DNA from: Deltaproteobacteria bacterium
Lineage (GTDB): Bacteria > Desulfobacterota > Deferrimicrobia > Deferrimicrobiales > Deferrimicrobiaceae
DNA: 6,962 bases
Assembly (NCBI GenBank): GCA_021802685.1
Contig: JAJZRM010000154.1
Coordinates: 1-6,962, forward strand
Direction: 5' to 3'
The notes beneath the pieces are model-generated. The model was not told where the DNA came from, did not search any database, and saw only the letters and a list, made by a program, of their open reading frames with translations. Below, piece after piece: positions 5,622 through 6,962 of the stretch; position 1 is the stretch's first letter; each line of letters begins with the position of its first letter. A program made the translations under genes and the position numbers.

Positions 5622-6941
5622 GTGGACCGTGACGAAGCGTTCGCCGATATCGTGCTGGACCGCGCGCTCCGCGAGGGCGCCTTCCCCGATCCGCGGGACC
5701 GGGGCCTGGTGACCGAGATCGTGATGGGCACCTTGCGCCGCCGCGGCGCGATCGACTTCGCCCTCCTGCCGTTCCTCTCCCGCCCGCTCGAAAAGACGGA
5801 TGCGTACGTTCGCAACGCTCTCCGCGCGGGGGCGTACCAGCTCTTCTATACGCGCGTTCCCGACCGGGCGGCGCTGAACGAGACGGTGGCGGCGGTCAAG
5901 GCCGCACGCGGCGGCGGCGCGGCGGGCTTCGTCAACGCCGTCCTGCGCGGCATCGTCCGCGCGGGGAAGGTCCCCGCCGTTCCCCCGGAAGGCGATCCCC
6001 GCAGGGCGGCGGCGGAACTTTCCGCCCCCGCGGCTCTCGTCGAGGCGCTGGAGCGGACGATGGGCGGGGGGGAGGCGCGCAAGTTCCTGTCCGCCTGCCT
6101 CGAGAAGCCGCCGTTCTGCGTGCGCGCCAACCCGTTCCGGACGACGGCCGCCGGGCTGATTTCGCGGCTCGCCGACGAGGGGATGGAGCCGTCCCCTTGC
6201 CGGTTCGCTCCCGAAGGAGCGGTTCTCGGAAGACCGCCTGCGGTGCATGCGGACGCCGCCTTTCAGCAAGGGGCCTATCTGGTGATGGACGAGGGGGCGC
6301 AGCTGATCGCGCCGCTCCTTTCCCCCGCCGCCGAGCGGATCCTGGACGCGTGCGCCGCGCCCGGCGGGAAGACGACGCACATCGCCGCCCTTTCGGAGGG
6401 GAAGGCGTCGATCGTCGCGGCGGACGTTTCAGCGCCTCGGATCCGCATGCTGCGGGAAACGGCGGCGCGGACGGCGGCGCAGGGTATCGACACCGCGCTG
6501 CACGATTTCTCCCGGGCGCCGCTGCCGTCCGCCCGCCGGGCGTACGACAAGGTCCTGGTGGACGCGCCGTGCACCGGGATGGGGGTGATCCGGAGGAATC
6601 CGGACGCCAAGTGGCGGTTCCGCCCGGAAGGGCCGGCGGGGATGGCACGGCTCCAAGCCTTGATCCTGCGCAACGCGTGGGAGTCCGTTCGGCCAGGAGG
6701 ATTGCTCCTGTACTGCACCTGTTCGCCGCTGCGGGAGGAAGACGAGGACGTGGTCCGGGATTTCCTTGCCTCGCGGCCCGATGCGGCGTTGGCGAAGCCC
6801 CCCGGCGGATGGCCGGGCCCCGCGGATGCGTGGACCGCCGACGGGTTCCTGCGCCTGTACCCTCACCGGCACGGCACGGACGCCTTCTTCGCCGCCCTCC
6901 TGCGCAAAACCGCGGAACCGCAGAACCGGGACGTTCCTTAA
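5622..6941 (+). CDS. rsmB: 16S rRNA (cytosine-967-C5)-methyltransferase RsmB/Sun
   Basis: This SAM-dependent enzyme methylates C967 of 16S rRNA. From GTG 5622 it is 439 aa (E. coli 429). The N-terminal NusB-like RNA-binding domain includes DRGLVTEIVMGTLRR and FVNAVLRG (103-110). The C-terminal Rossmann domain has LDACAAPGGKT at 241-251 (SAM site), DAPCTG at 314-319 with C317, and YCTCS at 364-368 with C367; the two cysteines are the expected product-release and nucleophile residues. The start is a real problem. Family-like sequence (RDAAISVLARV) extends upstream to about 5592, yet no in-frame ATG, GTG or TTG lies between GTG 5478, deep inside fmt, and GTG 5622. I list 5622 as the first usual start codon, but it clips about ten conserved residues. 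An ATC start at 5586, behind a G7 run and overlapping the fmt stop, would fit the homology better. Confidence 0.93.
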   Translation: MDRDEAFADIVLDRALREGAFPDPRDRGLVTEIVMGTLRRRGAIDFALLPFLSRPLEKTDAYVRNALRAGAYQLFYTRVPDRAALNETVAAVKAARGGGAAGFVNAVLRGIVRAGKVPAVPPEGDPRRAAAELSAPAALVEALERTMGGGEARKFLSACLEKPPFCVRANPFRTTAAGLISRLADEGMEPSPCRFAPEGAVLGRPPAVHADAAFQQGAYLVMDEGAQLIAPLLSPAAERILDACAAPGGKTTHIAALSEGKASIVAADVSAPRIRMLRETAARTAAQGIDTALHDFSRAPLPSARRAYDKVLVDAPCTGMGVIRRNPDAKWRFRPEGPAGMARLQALILRNAWESVRPGGLLLYCTCSPLREEDEDVVRDFLASRPDAALAKPPGGWPGPADAWTADGFLRLYPHRHGTDAFFAALLRKTAEPQNRDVP

Positions 6942-6962
6942 AACTTCCGCAGAACAGGGACA

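Noticed and set aside
4587..6380. 597-codon open frame on the minus strand
   Set aside because: It is antisense to fmt and rsmB, whose catalytic motifs are intact on the + strand. Its product is low-complexity and has no family features.
1..6962. CRISPR array, tRNA/rRNA genes, insertion sequence or prophage elements
   Set aside because: I saw no regularly spaced repeats, no tRNA or rRNA-like segment and no transposase or integrase frame. The only notable repeats are the leader hairpins.

Overview
The window is a GC-rich bacterial chromosomal segment, roughly two-thirds G+C by eye. It carries eight genes, all on the + strand, packed head to tail from about 242 to 6941. Junctions are overlaps of 4-8 bases or gaps of 12-13 bases, apart from an ambiguous fmt/rsmB junction. 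The content and style suggest an anaerobe of the former Deltaproteobacteria (Geobacter/Desulfuromonadota or a related deep lineage): a menaquinone-type UbiA prenyltransferase paired with UbiX, a stand-alone receiver, GAF and GGDEF proteins, then def-fmt-rsmB. This placement is inference; no marker here settles the taxon.

Layout. Bases 1-241 hold no convincing gene but contain three consecutive hairpins, two sharing the same 12-base core. Next come ubiA/mqnP-like (242-1141) and ubiX (1138-1749), which serve quinone biosynthesis. After a strong ribosome binding site there is a three-gene signalling block: a single-domain response regulator (1762-2118), a tandem GAF-domain protein (2115-3209) and a GGDEF diguanylate cyclase with a degenerate receiver-like N-terminus (3223-4161). 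The last part is protein-synthesis housekeeping: peptide deformylase def (4154-4627), methionyl-tRNA formyltransferase fmt (4624-5592) and the 16S rRNA m5C methyltransferase rsmB (about 5586/5622 to 6941). Only 21 bases follow rsmB and no terminator is visible in them.

How they fit together. Fmt formylates initiator Met-tRNA and Def later removes the formyl group. RsmB modifies the ribosome, and its gene often sits beside fmt. UbiX makes the prenylated FMN used by UbiD-type decarboxylases acting downstream of UbiA-type prenyltransferases. The signalling genes look like one receiver-GAF-GAF-GGDEF pathway split over three polypeptides, and the cyclase gene overlaps def by 8 bases. Most of the window is ordinary. 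The points worth a second look are the split c-di-GMP module inside a housekeeping operon, the missing canonical start codon for rsmB next to a G7 run, and the repeated hairpins in the leader.
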